A DNA stretch of 64,000 nucleotides from GCA-020343675 sp964462945. GTDB lineage: Bacteria; Planctomycetota; Phycisphaerae; Sedimentisphaerales; Anaerobacaceae. Below are positions 35,502 through 45,345 of the stretch, in pieces. Each line of letters starts with the position of its first letter. Position 1 is the stretch's first letter. The position numbers and the translations under genes were made by a program. The notes beneath the pieces are model-generated. The model was not told where the DNA came from. It worked only from the letters and a program-made list of their open reading frames with translations, and made no database searches. The stretch lies in the NCBI GenBank assembly GCA_964462945.1, contig CAYWZW010000010.1, forward strand, positions 34,851 to 98,850. The letters are read 5' to 3'.

Positions 35502-36593
35502 TTATTCGCATTCCTGCGTCAACCACCGCAAAAGATTTCCCGCAACGGCATCATCTGTAAATGGAACAAAAAGGTCTGACCTGAGGTATTCGTCTATTGC
35601 CTTATGGTAGGATTGCCACTGTGTATCTGTCAGGTCCTTAAGAAATTGCCACATTTGTTCAACTGATGAAAACTGACGGAAATCAATAAAACATTCCTTA
35701 GGCACAAAATCGGTAATATCCGGTGCTCCCCAATAAACCGGTACACAACTGGCGAAGAAACAGTCGAAAATTTTTTCTGTTACGTAACCTGGAAACACAC
35801 AATTCTCAAAGCATAGAGCAAAGCGGAATTTGGCCATAGTCTCCAGCTTGTCTTTACATGAGCATGGCGTATGATAAAACCTGATTTTACGAATTCTCCG
35901 CCAGTTTACCATGGCAGAATCCCATCCAAACCCGAAAATCGCGAACTCTTTCTCAGCGGCAAGGCGCTCAATGACAAATAAGCGGGACTCATAAAGACTC
36001 TGAACACGAAGAAAAGGATCGATGCTCTGCTGCCATTTCAATCGCACCAGTCGCGGCAGCCGGAGACATCGGGATTCCCACTTAGCCCAATTCGCACCAA
36101 CCTGAGCCTTGCATGAGGCAACTATGCAGATTAGTTTTCTTTGTTTCCACGGCAAACCGATATTGATAACTCTATGAGGATTTGGCCAATACCAGGGATG
36201 AAAATAGGTAGCGCAAGATCGGGATTCCATTCCTCGAAATAATGCAACATGTCGGAAAAACGCGCTGTTTTTTTTCAGGTTGTGGTAAAACCGCCAAGAG
36301 ACACCTGGGGATTCGCCACAGGTTAAAACTGCCGGAATCACTTCTTTCTGGATTAACTGCTTAAGGGCGGGGGTAACCTCACTGGAAAGACAAACAGCAC
36401 GTCTGAATTTGGGGGGATTTTTAAGGAAAACATCTGAAGTTATCATCTCCCACCCGATTTCTTTTGCTTTTTCCCTGAGACAAGGGATAACCGATGCCCC
36501 CGGGTACCTTGCAGCGAATGCAGGGTCCATAATACGGTTATTCTTAAAATGAGGTGCATTAATGTCAAAAATGATTAAATTGTGATCGGTCAT
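35502..36593 (-). CDS. Glycosyltransferase family 10 (alpha-1,3-fucosyltransferase-like)
   Basis: A 363-residue enzyme. The C-terminal half has the GT10 signature: FALCFENCVFPGYVTEKIFD followed by FFASCVPVYWGAPDITDFVP and the ECFIDFRQF strand. These residues bind GDP-fucose in characterised members. The N-terminal half is divergent, as usual for the acceptor domain. AGGTAGCTG precedes the ATG. No GDP-fucose synthesis genes (gmd, fcl) lie in the window, so fucose must come from elsewhere or the donor differs. Confidence 0.85.
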   Translation of the reverse strand: MTDHNLIIFDINAPHFKNNRIMDPAFAARYPGASVIPCLREKAKEIGWEMITSDVFLKNPPKFRRAVCLSSEVTPALKQLIQKEVIPAVLTCGESPGVSWRFYHNLKKNSAFFRHVALFRGMESRSCATYFHPWYWPNPHRVINIGLPWKQRKLICIVASCKAQVGANWAKWESRCLRLPRLVRLKWQQSIDPFLRVQSLYESRLFVIERLAAEKEFAIFGFGWDSAMVNWRRIRKIRFYHTPCSCKDKLETMAKFRFALCFENCVFPGYVTEKIFDCFFASCVPVYWGAPDITDFVPKECFIDFRQFSSVEQMWQFLKDLTDTQWQSYHKAIDEYLRSDLFVPFTDDAVAGNLLRWLTQECE

Positions 36594-36835
36594 CAGCTAC
36601 CTGCGCACCTTTAAGGCAATAAATACACATAAGCTATACATTAAAGTAACCTGTCGATCAAATACCGTTTACGCCCCAATACACCTTATCTAAAAATGGA
36701 AATTTTTTACGCATTGAGTTGCCGGTATTGGTTGGTATCATATTAACCACCTGACTTACTGAAACCCGTAATGCACTCGAAGATAGCAGATACTTCCATC
36801 CATGGTGTAATCCCCTTGGTATTACGAAGGAATAA

Positions 36836-38077
36836 TTAAGTAGGCATCGGGCACCTATCTTTTGCTTTTAAAATGTAACCAATGGCTGTTTTGGGTACAA
36901 ACCGATATTTTTTAAAAGCACATGAAACCGCTATCCAGTAGAAAAATACAGATTGTAAATTTATCCATTGGACATGTCCTATATCACCAACAATAAAAAT
37001 CAATAACATCAGCCCATATGGTCTGGTTTCCGTCCCCCCATTCCAAAGACGTGCAAAGCCCAATATTGCCAAGCCATACAAAAATACAAGAAGAATGCCA
37101 CCTCCCTTAAGGATTAGATGTGAAAAGCCATAATGAACCATCCCTACTCCGTGCGGTAAGTTTGACCATATCCAAGTTGTCTGTGCACCTCCCCAGCCAC
37201 GCCCGATAACGCACTCGACAGGTGTTATCGATTCAAAAAATTGTTGCGTTTCTTCCGTTCGTCCTGAAGAGAAATCTTCTTTAGTCATCCGTACATTGAA
37301 TTCAGTTAATGCACCATAGAAACTATTTAATCCATAAATGTTAATCCATACTGCTAATACAATTATAATCGCAAGAAATATCCTCACTAAATTTTCGACT
37401 AATAACTTACGTGGAGATGAGATTAAAATAAAAACTAAAGCTATCAAAGAAAGGATGATCAGGTGGCGAGTGAGAGTTATAAGGCCGATCGAGAGGTTTG
37501 TCATCACACCTGCAAGTACCGCCAGTTTTCTGACCCCTTGTAACCTCGCAAAGAAAGGCGCCACGTAAATTGCGGCAAATATTGGTTCACCAAACGCACC
37601 AATTCCAAATCCGATTTCTGACATATCTCCCGACATATTAAATCTTGTGAACTGTGTTGCTGGAGAAAGTTGATATTTCCCTAGCAAGAACCACGAAACT
37701 GGTATACCTATGATTAACCAGCTTGCCACCCAATTGGGCAATCGCTTGCAAAAATCCTTTTGTATGTTTGAATCAGCCTCAACTAACACTAATAGCCCAA
37801 ATGCAAAAACCACCCCGTCAATCAACCAATAAGATTGCCAGTTTCTGAGCAACAAACCCCGAACCGCAAGGATCGATGACAGCATGATGAATAGTAACGC
37901 AATAGTGCGCTGCGAAGAGGATTTTCTCAAATTCCGCAAGCAACTCACTGCCATAGTTCCGATTATAATGTATTCAATGTAACGGAACTCACTTGATATC
38001 AATATCCTTGCGATTATGCTGGCATAGAACATCGACGCAGTTACAAGCATTAAAGTAGAAAATCTTATTCTATACAC
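36836..38077 (-). CDS. O-antigen polymerase / ligase-like membrane protein (Wzy candidate)
   Basis: A 413-residue integral membrane protein with about ten to twelve hydrophobic helices and a larger outside loop near residues 260-310 containing the Arg-rich and Trp-rich segment VIGRGWGGAQTTWIW, as in Wzy/WaaL-type proteins. It likely joins repeat units in the periplasm. The start is GTG. It lies beside the flippase gene, a common Wzx/Wzy pairing. Sequence conservation in this family is poor, so the call rests on topology and context. Confidence 0.72.
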   Translation of the reverse strand: MYRIRFSTLMLVTASMFYASIIARILISSEFRYIEYIIIGTMAVSCLRNLRKSSSQRTIALLFIMLSSILAVRGLLLRNWQSYWLIDGVVFAFGLLVLVEADSNIQKDFCKRLPNWVASWLIIGIPVSWFLLGKYQLSPATQFTRFNMSGDMSEIGFGIGAFGEPIFAAIYVAPFFARLQGVRKLAVLAGVMTNLSIGLITLTRHLIILSLIALVFILISSPRKLLVENLVRIFLAIIIVLAVWINIYGLNSFYGALTEFNVRMTKEDFSSGRTEETQQFFESITPVECVIGRGWGGAQTTWIWSNLPHGVGMVHYGFSHLILKGGGILLVFLYGLAILGFARLWNGGTETRPYGLMLLIFIVGDIGHVQWINLQSVFFYWIAVSCAFKKYRFVPKTAIGYILKAKDRCPMPT

Positions 38078-38129
38078 AGTGGTTTCTCAAACTTTCCCTT
38101 TCGGAGACTTTGCAAAATATCACCTGTTA

Positions 38130-39671
38130 TTAATCTGCTCGATTACAGATTAAGATACATTGACGGATGTATTGCATCCCAAACAATATAAAATAAGAAC
38201 CGAAAGCAGCTAATGACATCATAATTAATTTCACAATACCTGCCGACGTTGCTGCAGACAGAATATAAAATAAATAAGCAACAAAGAAACTTGCGCCGGC
38301 AGGTTTAAGAATGCTGCGCCATATCCACTTCAGGTTTTGACCTGGCAAATACTTTCTATGTATTATAGTTGCAACAAGCAATACATACAACATATTAACC
38401 GTAAGCGAAGCTGCGGCGGCACCAGTCAACCCGAATTTTATGGTGCCTGCGATGGTCAGAGGGGCAGTGATTAAAACAAGAAAAAATGTGCCCCACAGGG
38501 TGTAACGCATTTGCCCTGTTGCCCCAGAAAGACTATTCGGCATCTGGATTACAGCCGCCATATTCATAGAAAGAGCTAGCAAGGAAAGTGGTGAATGTGC
38601 TGCGCGTGCAACAATGGTATTCCTGGTCCATAGAAATAATATATCATCTGAAAAAAAAAAGATTACAGCCGTTAGAGGCCATGACATAAAACCAAGCCAC
38701 TGTGATGCTCGTAAGTAATAGTTTTCAGGATGATGATTTGACGGGTCGGCTATCGTCCTACATAATACAGGATAGATTGCTGTGACCATAGCCGTTGAGA
38801 TTATCATAGTCAGGTTCGCAACAAAACCCGCTATCGAGTAATAGCCAAGTTGATCGATGGTCAGTACTTTGCTTATTGTCAGTTTATCAATTTGTGATGC
38901 GAAAGTAAGGATAATGCTGTACAGCATGATCTTGGAAGAGAATTTCCCGATTCTTTTTATGGTTTCAAAACGAAAAAGCGTTGCTGATTTTTCACCTGGT
39001 AAATCCTTATTCAACATCCCGCGTAAGATGAAAGCATGTAGAAGCCCCATCAGCACATGCCAAAGCAGGAAGATTCGTATGTCAGGTAGAACATTAGTTA
39101 CAAGAACCAAGGCTCCAACCCCTCTTAAAAAAGCAATGATCACACAGATAGTATTAAGTGAAACCTGCTTTTGAAGTCCATTTAGGCCACCGGTATAAAT
39201 CAAGCCAGGCAAATTTATCGCTATAAGTATACCCATAATTACGACAGCTTGTGTCACATGTGATGTAGGCATAGATATAATCTTCAACCAGTGGGTCGTG
39301 ATCGCCGCTGAAGTTGTGACCACAACGATCAAAACGAGAGTTCCTGCCCCCCAACTTAGAATCTCCACCGACCTAATCAAGTCGCGAAAGTAATTTTTCC
39401 CCCCATAATCGACACCGCGTCCCAATTCCCTCATCAAGCCTGCGGGAAATCCGAACTCCATCAGCGAGAAAATGATCTGCAGACTGGTTTGAAAAGCAAC
39501 CAATCCATACGCTTCACGCCCAAGATACTTAAGATATAAAGGGACAAAAGCGACGGACATCAACATGGTCAGAAACTTCCCGCCCAAATTAGCAATAGCA
39601 TTTCTTTTCTCATTTGCGGGCAAGTATTCAATATAACCGAGCAATTTAGATTTTAATTGGATTTTATTCAC
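38130..39671 (-). CDS. Polysaccharide flippase (Wzx / MATE-like)
   Basis: A 513-residue membrane protein with about 12-14 helices. It starts with AIANLGGKFLTMLMSVAFVPLYLKYLGREAYG, split by a charged loop, which is the usual beginning of the Wzx/RfbX oligosaccharide flippase family, and has a second half-repeat (KISKVLTIDQLGYYS-like region). It moves lipid-linked repeat units across the inner membrane. The start codon is GTG with no clear ribosome binding site. Just after it in transcription order is the Wzy candidate. Confidence 0.88.
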   Translation of the reverse strand: MNKIQLKSKLLGYIEYLPANEKRNAIANLGGKFLTMLMSVAFVPLYLKYLGREAYGLVAFQTSLQIIFSLMEFGFPAGLMRELGRGVDYGGKNYFRDLIRSVEILSWGAGTLVLIVVVTTSAAITTHWLKIISMPTSHVTQAVVIMGILIAINLPGLIYTGGLNGLQKQVSLNTICVIIAFLRGVGALVLVTNVLPDIRIFLLWHVLMGLLHAFILRGMLNKDLPGEKSATLFRFETIKRIGKFSSKIMLYSIILTFASQIDKLTISKVLTIDQLGYYSIAGFVANLTMIISTAMVTAIYPVLCRTIADPSNHHPENYYLRASQWLGFMSWPLTAVIFFFSDDILFLWTRNTIVARAAHSPLSLLALSMNMAAVIQMPNSLSGATGQMRYTLWGTFFLVLITAPLTIAGTIKFGLTGAAAASLTVNMLYVLLVATIIHRKYLPGQNLKWIWRSILKPAGASFFVAYLFYILSAATSAGIVKLIMMSLAAFGSYFILFGMQYIRQCILICNRAD

Positions 39672-39714
39672 AACAGGAGAAATCTCATCCGAAAATGTAC
39701 CCGGATTTCACTGA

Positions 39715-40707
39715 TTATTTTCTACGCAGCAAACGCCAGAAAAACCTACTTGACTCTCTGATAACCCGGCAGTTTATCAACACTGCTGCGATAAGCAAAA
39801 TACAATGCGGAAGGAATCTTTTATTCAGTTTCCACGAGAGCTTAAGCATTTGCCGGGAACTGTTGAAAGTAAATTCAGGCTGGAGTATAGCAGGCAGAAT
39901 ATTTGCGTTAAAAAAATTCTTGAAGGAAAATAAGTGTCGCCTCATTGCCTGAGCAATTTTACGTTTCTTATGTTTGAATAAGGGCAGGACATCATTTACA
40001 AATAATAATTGTGCTTCAAATTTCATAATCACCTTTTCAGCGCTTAAGGACGACTCTGCGCCAGACCAACATCGTCTTCTATAAAGTACGTCAGGAATGA
40101 CGCGAATCCCTCCTGTAAGAAGGGCTTCTAACCCAAGCCTGGTGTCAGAATAATAACCGCCCGGATAATCCCGCCGATTGGAGCAATTACGCAGAAGCTC
40201 ACTGCAAAAAATGAATCCACCGATCCCTGCCGTCGACGGCAATTTGCCCAGGGCAAGCGCCATAATCGCTCGGTCGTCATTATATTCTCGCCGGGATGTC
40301 GTTTTACGTTCGATAAGGTTTCCCCTCCCGTCTATGGTGTCGAATCCCACTACTAAAACCCCTGCACTGAGACTCTTTAATTCATGATTCACAGTTTCCA
40401 CAAACTTTTCATCCAATAGATCATCGTCGCACAGAATAGTCATCCACTGCGTTTTTACAAATGGCATAAATCGCTCATATACTTGCATTGAGGTCTGATT
40501 TTGGGGATTTCTGGTCACTTTAAAAGGAAGACCGGGAAGTATCAGCCCATCTAAGTACTTTCTTGTACCATCAGTAGAACCGTTATCAAAAATAATTAGA
40601 TCAAATCTTTTATCCGTCTGACCACAACAGGATGCGACTGATCGTTCCAATAACCGAATGCGGTTATACGTCTGTAAAACAACTGTTAGCTGTTTCTTTT
40701 TTTGAAT
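39715..40707 (-). CDS. Glycosyltransferase family 2, probable ATT start
   Basis: The first canonical start in the frame (TTG at 40650) would remove the first beta strand of the GT-A fold. Upstream of it the same frame encodes LTVVLQTYNRIRLL, exactly the missing family N-terminus, and stays open to a TAA at 40765-40767, yet it holds no ATG, GTG or TTG. An ATT at 40707, with AAGG seven bases before it, is the best candidate and gives 330 residues. Other motifs are FDNGSTDGTRKYL and ILCDDDLLDE (DXD). Alternatives are a CTG at 40728 or a base error in the assembly. The enzyme should add one sugar to the repeat unit. Confidence 0.75.
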   Translation of the reverse strand: MQKKKQLTVVLQTYNRIRLLERSVASCCGQTDKRFDLIIFDNGSTDGTRKYLDGLILPGLPFKVTRNPQNQTSMQVYERFMPFVKTQWMTILCDDDLLDEKFVETVNHELKSLSAGVLVVGFDTIDGRGNLIERKTTSRREYNDDRAIMALALGKLPSTAGIGGFIFCSELLRNCSNRRDYPGGYYSDTRLGLEALLTGGIRVIPDVLYRRRCWSGAESSLSAEKVIMKFEAQLLFVNDVLPLFKHKKRKIAQAMRRHLFSFKNFFNANILPAILQPEFTFNSSRQMLKLSWKLNKRFLPHCILLIAAVLINCRVIRESSRFFWRLLRRK

Positions 40708-40801
40708 TTTATTGCCTTGGACTACCAGTTTGTTGGAAACGATGTAAATATTGTTCGATATGACTTACCAACCCTGTCTGTAAATTGAAAGGTACAGTCT
40801 T

Positions 40802-41878
40802 TCACGGGGAAGAATCTCCAAATTGCTTGATTCTATAAAGTCTGTTGATCATGGAGGCCAGTTGGCATCGAATAAAAGGAGTTGGAGCGAACATCAACAG
40901 CCGGAAAAAGCAATTCCATATCTTGGAATGTCTGTCCGGCAGCGGTCCCAACTCTTTTCTTAAACTGTATGCCTGTTTCAAGTATTTCGTTCCACCTTGG
41001 ATCTCGTTATCTTCGAAATAATTCAACGCGAGGCGAACATAATCTTTAAACCATCCCCGCTTTAGGGATACGAGACTTTGTTCTTTCATAAACGGCCGTA
41101 TGTCATCGCGCGTAACATAAGACTCAAAAACCTTATAGATCGGCGACTCTTTCTGTCTGTAGTTCTTATACCATCTATAGGAATCTTGTGATTTGCCTAT
41201 TCTTCTACTAAATAAGATCTCGTCTTTAATGCCAATTTTGCTATGAGCTGCCATGCGAATCCATAATTCACAGTCCGCTGCGTGTGCAAACGCCGGATTA
41301 GAATGACCCATTTTTTCCCATAAGCTGCGCCTCGCCATCACACTCGGAGTGGGCAGGACCAAACCATGCATTAGCATAGCATTCAGCAATTCACCCAAAT
41401 CGTATTCATTCTTATTTCTTATTTCCGGGTGCAATCTTATGGGTGGGCGAATCAAGATCCTTCCATGCTCGTCCATGAAACGATGCATGGTAAATACAGC
41501 ACCACAATCAGGATGTGAGGTTAGGAATTCGACCTCTTTCTGGATGATTTGCCTGTCATAGACATCATCGGCATGATATACAGCTAGAAATTCGCCTTTG
41601 GCGTGGGGCAAAAAGACCCTATGATCATTATTTAAGGCAGATAGCGAGACTTCCAGGCTGTCATTATGGTTAAGTATTCGTATCGGGCAACGTATGGACC
41701 TAACATGCTTGCCATACTGTTCAATGACCTGAAGAGTATTATCTGTCGAATTATTGTCCGAGACAATTATTTCGATCGGACTATAGGTTTGTGAAAGAAT
41801 AGTATCTATGGTCTCCGATATTGTTTTTGCAGCGTTATAAGCTGGTATGCAAACACTAACTAACGGACTGTTGGTCAT
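40802..41878 (-). CDS. Glycosyltransferase family 2
   Basis: A 358-residue GT-A enzyme: VSVCIPAYNAAKTISETID, VSDNNSTDNTLQV and VYHADDVYD (DXD-like metal site). The ATG lies 23 bases inside the end of the upstream GT4 gene, so the two are probably translationally coupled. Its C-terminal 80 residues are helical and basic, which may associate with the membrane. Acceptor and donor unknown. Confidence 0.9.
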   Translation of the reverse strand: MTNSPLVSVCIPAYNAAKTISETIDTILSQTYSPIEIIVSDNNSTDNTLQVIEQYGKHVRSIRCPIRILNHNDSLEVSLSALNNDHRVFLPHAKGEFLAVYHADDVYDRQIIQKEVEFLTSHPDCGAVFTMHRFMDEHGRILIRPPIRLHPEIRNKNEYDLGELLNAMLMHGLVLPTPSVMARRSLWEKMGHSNPAFAHAADCELWIRMAAHSKIGIKDEILFSRRIGKSQDSYRWYKNYRQKESPIYKVFESYVTRDDIRPFMKEQSLVSLKRGWFKDYVRLALNYFEDNEIQGGTKYLKQAYSLRKELGPLPDRHSKIWNCFFRLLMFAPTPFIRCQLASMINRLYRIKQFGDSSP

Positions 41879-43034
41879 AGCTATTTTCTGATGAACAATT
41901 AATTATATTAGCGAGAAGTCTGACGTTCCTTTCTACACTCCATAGACTCGCAGTTTCCTCAGCGGTTTTTCCTACGCGCTGGCGCAACGTATCGTTTGAA
42001 AGCAGAAATCCCAAAGTTTCACTTAATGATCGCCAATCCCCAGAACGAAAAATGAATCCATTCACGCCTGATCTAATTCTGTCTGCGGCCGCTCCAACAG
42101 CATCGGAAGCACACACCGCTTTGCCCAATAACATTCCTTCATGGACTACAATACCCCATGGATCTTCTATGGATGGCACTACTATGATGTCGGCAATAGA
42201 TAGAAGAATTGCATGTTCCTGCATTTGTCTAAAGCCCAGAAATCTGATAGCATCTTCTATGCCAAGCTGACCACACCGTTTTTCGTAAGATTGCCTGAGA
42301 GGCCCACCCCCCTCTATAATCAAGAAGAAATCATCGTTGTATTGACGCAAATGAGCGACTGCCTGCAATAGTACCCCCAGCCCCTTTCGCTCTATCAGGC
42401 GCCCACTGAACAAGATAAGCTTTTTGTTACTCTCTATCTTCATGATATCGTCAATATCTTTCGATGTTCTTGTGGACCTTCTGATCCGAGTTGCATCGAC
42501 GACGTATGGGAAATTTATCACTTTGTTTTCTGTGCAACCCCCTTTCACGGCGGATTCGCAACCAGCCTTCCCGCATATAAGAACCGCCTTGGCATTATGA
42601 AAAATGGCTCTTCTGAGAAAAGAGCGGAAGTACTTGACAACTCTTCCTCCAATTGTAGGCTCGTCCCAATTAAAGTGATCTGTCCAAAAAACGAATGGAA
42701 TACGACATATTATTGAAAGTAGTATTGCACAAACTAACGAAGGCTTGCTATATCCACATATCATCAATAAATCATTCTTTGCGACAAATAACCTTATCAT
42801 CCTTGCTATACTTACGAGTTCTCCAATCCAGCCCTTTCCTTTACATATCACTTCTCTATAACCGATCTGAGGCAACTCTGAAAAGCTATGACTTCCTTCC
42901 GGAGACCAATCCTTTGAACAGACGTGAAAAACAGTGGTATCCCAGCCAACGACCCGGGGAAACGCATTGAAAAGATCAGTCTTATAAGGCGCAGGTTCCT
43001 GTGCAATGATTAAAAATCTGAACATTATCTGCAT
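41856..43034 (-). CDS. Glycosyltransferase family 4
   Basis: A 392-residue GT-B enzyme: RFLIIAQEPAPYKTDLFNAF (acceptor domain start), LFSGRLIERKGLGVLLQAV, FLGFRQMQEH and VPSIEDPWGIVVHEGMLLGK (donor site with the ExxxxE pair). The ATG at 43034 is used; a second ATG three codons later is possible. The 3' end overlaps the next GT2 gene. Confidence 0.88.
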   Translation of the reverse strand: MQIMFRFLIIAQEPAPYKTDLFNAFPRVVGWDTTVFHVCSKDWSPEGSHSFSELPQIGYREVICKGKGWIGELVSIARMIRLFVAKNDLLMICGYSKPSLVCAILLSIICRIPFVFWTDHFNWDEPTIGGRVVKYFRSFLRRAIFHNAKAVLICGKAGCESAVKGGCTENKVINFPYVVDATRIRRSTRTSKDIDDIMKIESNKKLILFSGRLIERKGLGVLLQAVAHLRQYNDDFFLIIEGGGPLRQSYEKRCGQLGIEDAIRFLGFRQMQEHAILLSIADIIVVPSIEDPWGIVVHEGMLLGKAVCASDAVGAAADRIRSGVNGFIFRSGDWRSLSETLGFLLSNDTLRQRVGKTAEETASLWSVERNVRLLANIINCSSENSYDQQSVS

Positions 43035-43091
43035 TGTATGAACATTGACGTTGTGAGAAACAGCCCGATCAATTGAGCATCCAGCTCTTTA

Positions 43092-44099
43092 TTAGTTCTG
43101 CCGTTTTCTACACAGTATTGTCTGGGATTCACCTTTGTACATGAGTGAACAGAAAAGCTTGTAAACCGGCGCGAAAGGCAGGAACAAAAAGGTAAAAATC
43201 TTAATCTGATTTATACCGTGATCACACAGCATGGCGTTCAAAGATTTTGGTATGAAAATCAGAATTCCATAAGGTTTCACCTTTACGACGTCAAATCCGG
43301 CGGACTCAAGCAACAGTCTTGCCGACGACGATGTATGATGATACAAATGGCGCGGGATATCCAAATGTGGAAAGTTCTTTAATGACATTCGTGCAACCAC
43401 CGAATTAATACAAGGGCTGTCCAACACGAGTACTCCACCGGGCACGAGCATTTTATAGCACTTGCAGAGCACGTCGTACGGCTCCAGCAAGTGTTCGAGA
43501 ACATGGTTCATGCGAATACAGTCATAGAACGATTCCTCATACTCGTTCTGAAGAAAAACACCACCACTCACATCAATTCCCTCAGACACAAAACACGATG
43601 AATTCTTCGGATTCGCATCTATATCATAACCTGCGAGGTTTCTGTATCCCAGCCGTTTCATGCTTAGGAGCCAATCGCCCGAACCATATCCAACTTCAAA
43701 GATTCTGGAGTCCTTCGGCAACTGCAATGGAATTCCCAAGCTAAATGGAACGGTTCGCCCTGTTATCCATTCGACAGCCACTCCTAAACCCACTTTGGCA
43801 ACTTCAAGCAGGCCATTCCTTGCGTAAGTCGCATACCGGCATTTGGCCGCTATATACTTGAGGTATCCTTTACCGCCAAACAGGTCGCGGCCGGCAGAAG
43901 TATAGATACCATAGGATTCATAGAAGGAACAAAGCAATTGCCATGATGGCTTCGGGTCCACATATACAAGACCGCACTGGTGACACCGAAGCAGTCGATA
44001 TTCCCACTCCTGCTCGTTATCCTCCGCTTTGGGAGAGAAAGAAAGATTATCGAGAGAAACAGCAACGTCCTCACTGTTACATACTTCACATTTTCTCAC
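43092..44099 (-). CDS. Class I SAM methyltransferase with N-terminal zinc ribbon
   Basis: A 335-residue protein. The N-terminus has two Cys pairs (CEVC near residue 4 and CHQC near 39), a small zinc ribbon found in many sugar methyltransferases. The methyltransferase core has FEVGYGSGDWLL (motif I), YDIDANPKN (acidic motif II) and MNHVLEHLLEP (post II). A hydrophobic C-terminal segment follows. The start is GTG with AGGAG eight bases upstream. It differs from the second zinc-ribbon methyltransferase at 51947-53083 in lacking the C-terminal Rossmann-like domain. Confidence 0.86.
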   Translation of the reverse strand: MRKCEVCNSEDVAVSLDNLSFSPKAEDNEQEWEYRLLRCHQCGLVYVDPKPSWQLLCSFYESYGIYTSAGRDLFGGKGYLKYIAAKCRYATYARNGLLEVAKVGLGVAVEWITGRTVPFSLGIPLQLPKDSRIFEVGYGSGDWLLSMKRLGYRNLAGYDIDANPKNSSCFVSEGIDVSGGVFLQNEYEESFYDCIRMNHVLEHLLEPYDVLCKCYKMLVPGGVLVLDSPCINSVVARMSLKNFPHLDIPRHLYHHTSSSARLLLESAGFDVVKVKPYGILIFIPKSLNAMLCDHGINQIKIFTFLFLPFAPVYKLFCSLMYKGESQTILCRKRQN

Positions 44100-44161
44100 T
44101 CGATCGTCTCCTCGCGCTCCGTCACTTCGTCCTTGCCCATGATTCCTCGCATCAATGGGAC

Positions 44162-45325
44162 TTAGACGCTCCTGGAAGCATTGCGTTTTCCGTAAAACCC
44201 ATCGCTATCGATACGATGGGACAAAGTCACTGCTGACCCGCAATTCACGCCGTGCTGATCTTCAGTTACAAAATCCTCATCCGAAAAGACTTCGGACCAC
44301 GGTACCGGCAGCGGCTTGTTATATATCTTCTTCACAACATATTCCCCTATGAATGCGCGATCCTCAGCAATTAAACACGTGTCCATATACTTGCCAAAGT
44401 ACTTGATCTTCATCCCTCTCTCAATAATGTCTTTCAGCGGCTCCTCAAAAACGTTTCCAAGTGACGTGTGAATATAGGGACACGGCATCACGTCGCCGTA
44501 CTTCGTAATGGAGACCATTCTTTTGACGGCTATGCAACCTAAATCAAGACCATAGCCGGGAGTCAAATGGGTAAATACCTTATGCGATTTCTCAAGTTCT
44601 CTGATATAATTCATATCATCGCGGTCAACAAGAACGTCGAAATTTCCTTCCCAAGATCCCACTGGTTTTGCATAAGTCACAAATACTCCTACGCCTTTCC
44701 CATTCAAGAATTCAACGAAATCAATAAACTCCCGGGAGCGTACACGCTGCTTCCAGACAACGGTCTGGACGATGAGGTTGAGTCCTGCTTTTTGTGCCGC
44801 ATCAATCGCCCTTAGGGCCCGAGAGTGGGATCCTTTGGCCTGTCTAAACTCATCATGCTCAATCGCCGTAAGACTATCGAGACTCAACTGAATCTTATCG
44901 ACGCCTATGCTTTTTAAGTGCCTTGCTCTTTCTTCATCCAACAGCCACCCATTCGTATCTGAAGTGATGTAAAATTTCTGAGGATCTATCGCCTCGACGA
45001 TATCATCAAAATCCGGAAAGACCAGCGGCTCTCCACCGGTAATCACAAAATGAGCCCAGCCCATCTCGTCTGCCTGTCGCGACAACTCTTTAACGTCGTC
45101 AGGAGTGAAGTATCTGCCCTCTCGTTTACCCTGAAATCGCTTGACGGAACAATGTACGCAGCGAAAATTACACGTATAATCATATTGAAATTGGATGATG
45201 GCTATGCTTTCCCCTCTTTTAACCTTTTCATCAAATTTCATGATTTTTTCATAGACATAGGGCTTTTCTTTTTCCAGCAAGTTCCTTTTGCTCACTTCTT
45301 CAGGTTTTAGATGTCTCTCCTGCAT
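44162..45325 (-). CDS. Radical SAM protein with SPASM/twitch-like C-terminus
   Basis: A 387-residue iron-sulphur enzyme. The CX3CX2C cluster site is CNFRCVHC (about residues 52-59), followed by VITGGEPLVFPDF (SAM-binding GGE) and LSLDS. The C-terminal part has Cys residues in DLGCIAVKR and VMPCPYIH plus DTCLI, suggesting an auxiliary iron-sulphur cluster of the SPASM or twitch type. Enzymes like this modify peptides or sugars. In this setting a sugar or carrier modification is plausible but unproven. The start ATG follows AAGGATGAGTAGAGC. Confidence 0.87.
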   Translation of the reverse strand: MQERHLKPEEVSKRNLLEKEKPYVYEKIMKFDEKVKRGESIAIIQFQYDYTCNFRCVHCSVKRFQGKREGRYFTPDDVKELSRQADEMGWAHFVITGGEPLVFPDFDDIVEAIDPQKFYITSDTNGWLLDEERARHLKSIGVDKIQLSLDSLTAIEHDEFRQAKGSHSRALRAIDAAQKAGLNLIVQTVVWKQRVRSREFIDFVEFLNGKGVGVFVTYAKPVGSWEGNFDVLVDRDDMNYIRELEKSHKVFTHLTPGYGLDLGCIAVKRMVSITKYGDVMPCPYIHTSLGNVFEEPLKDIIERGMKIKYFGKYMDTCLIAEDRAFIGEYVVKKIYNKPLPVPWSEVFSDEDFVTEDQHGVNCGSAVTLSHRIDSDGFYGKRNASRSV

Positions 45326-45345
45326 GCTCTACTCATCCTTACAAG

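Noticed and set aside
36594..36835. Short frame of 27 codons starting MIPTNTGNSMRKKF between the Wzy candidate and the GT10 gene
   Set aside because: Too short and without any recognised similarity; the 242-base AT-rich gap holds nothing else.
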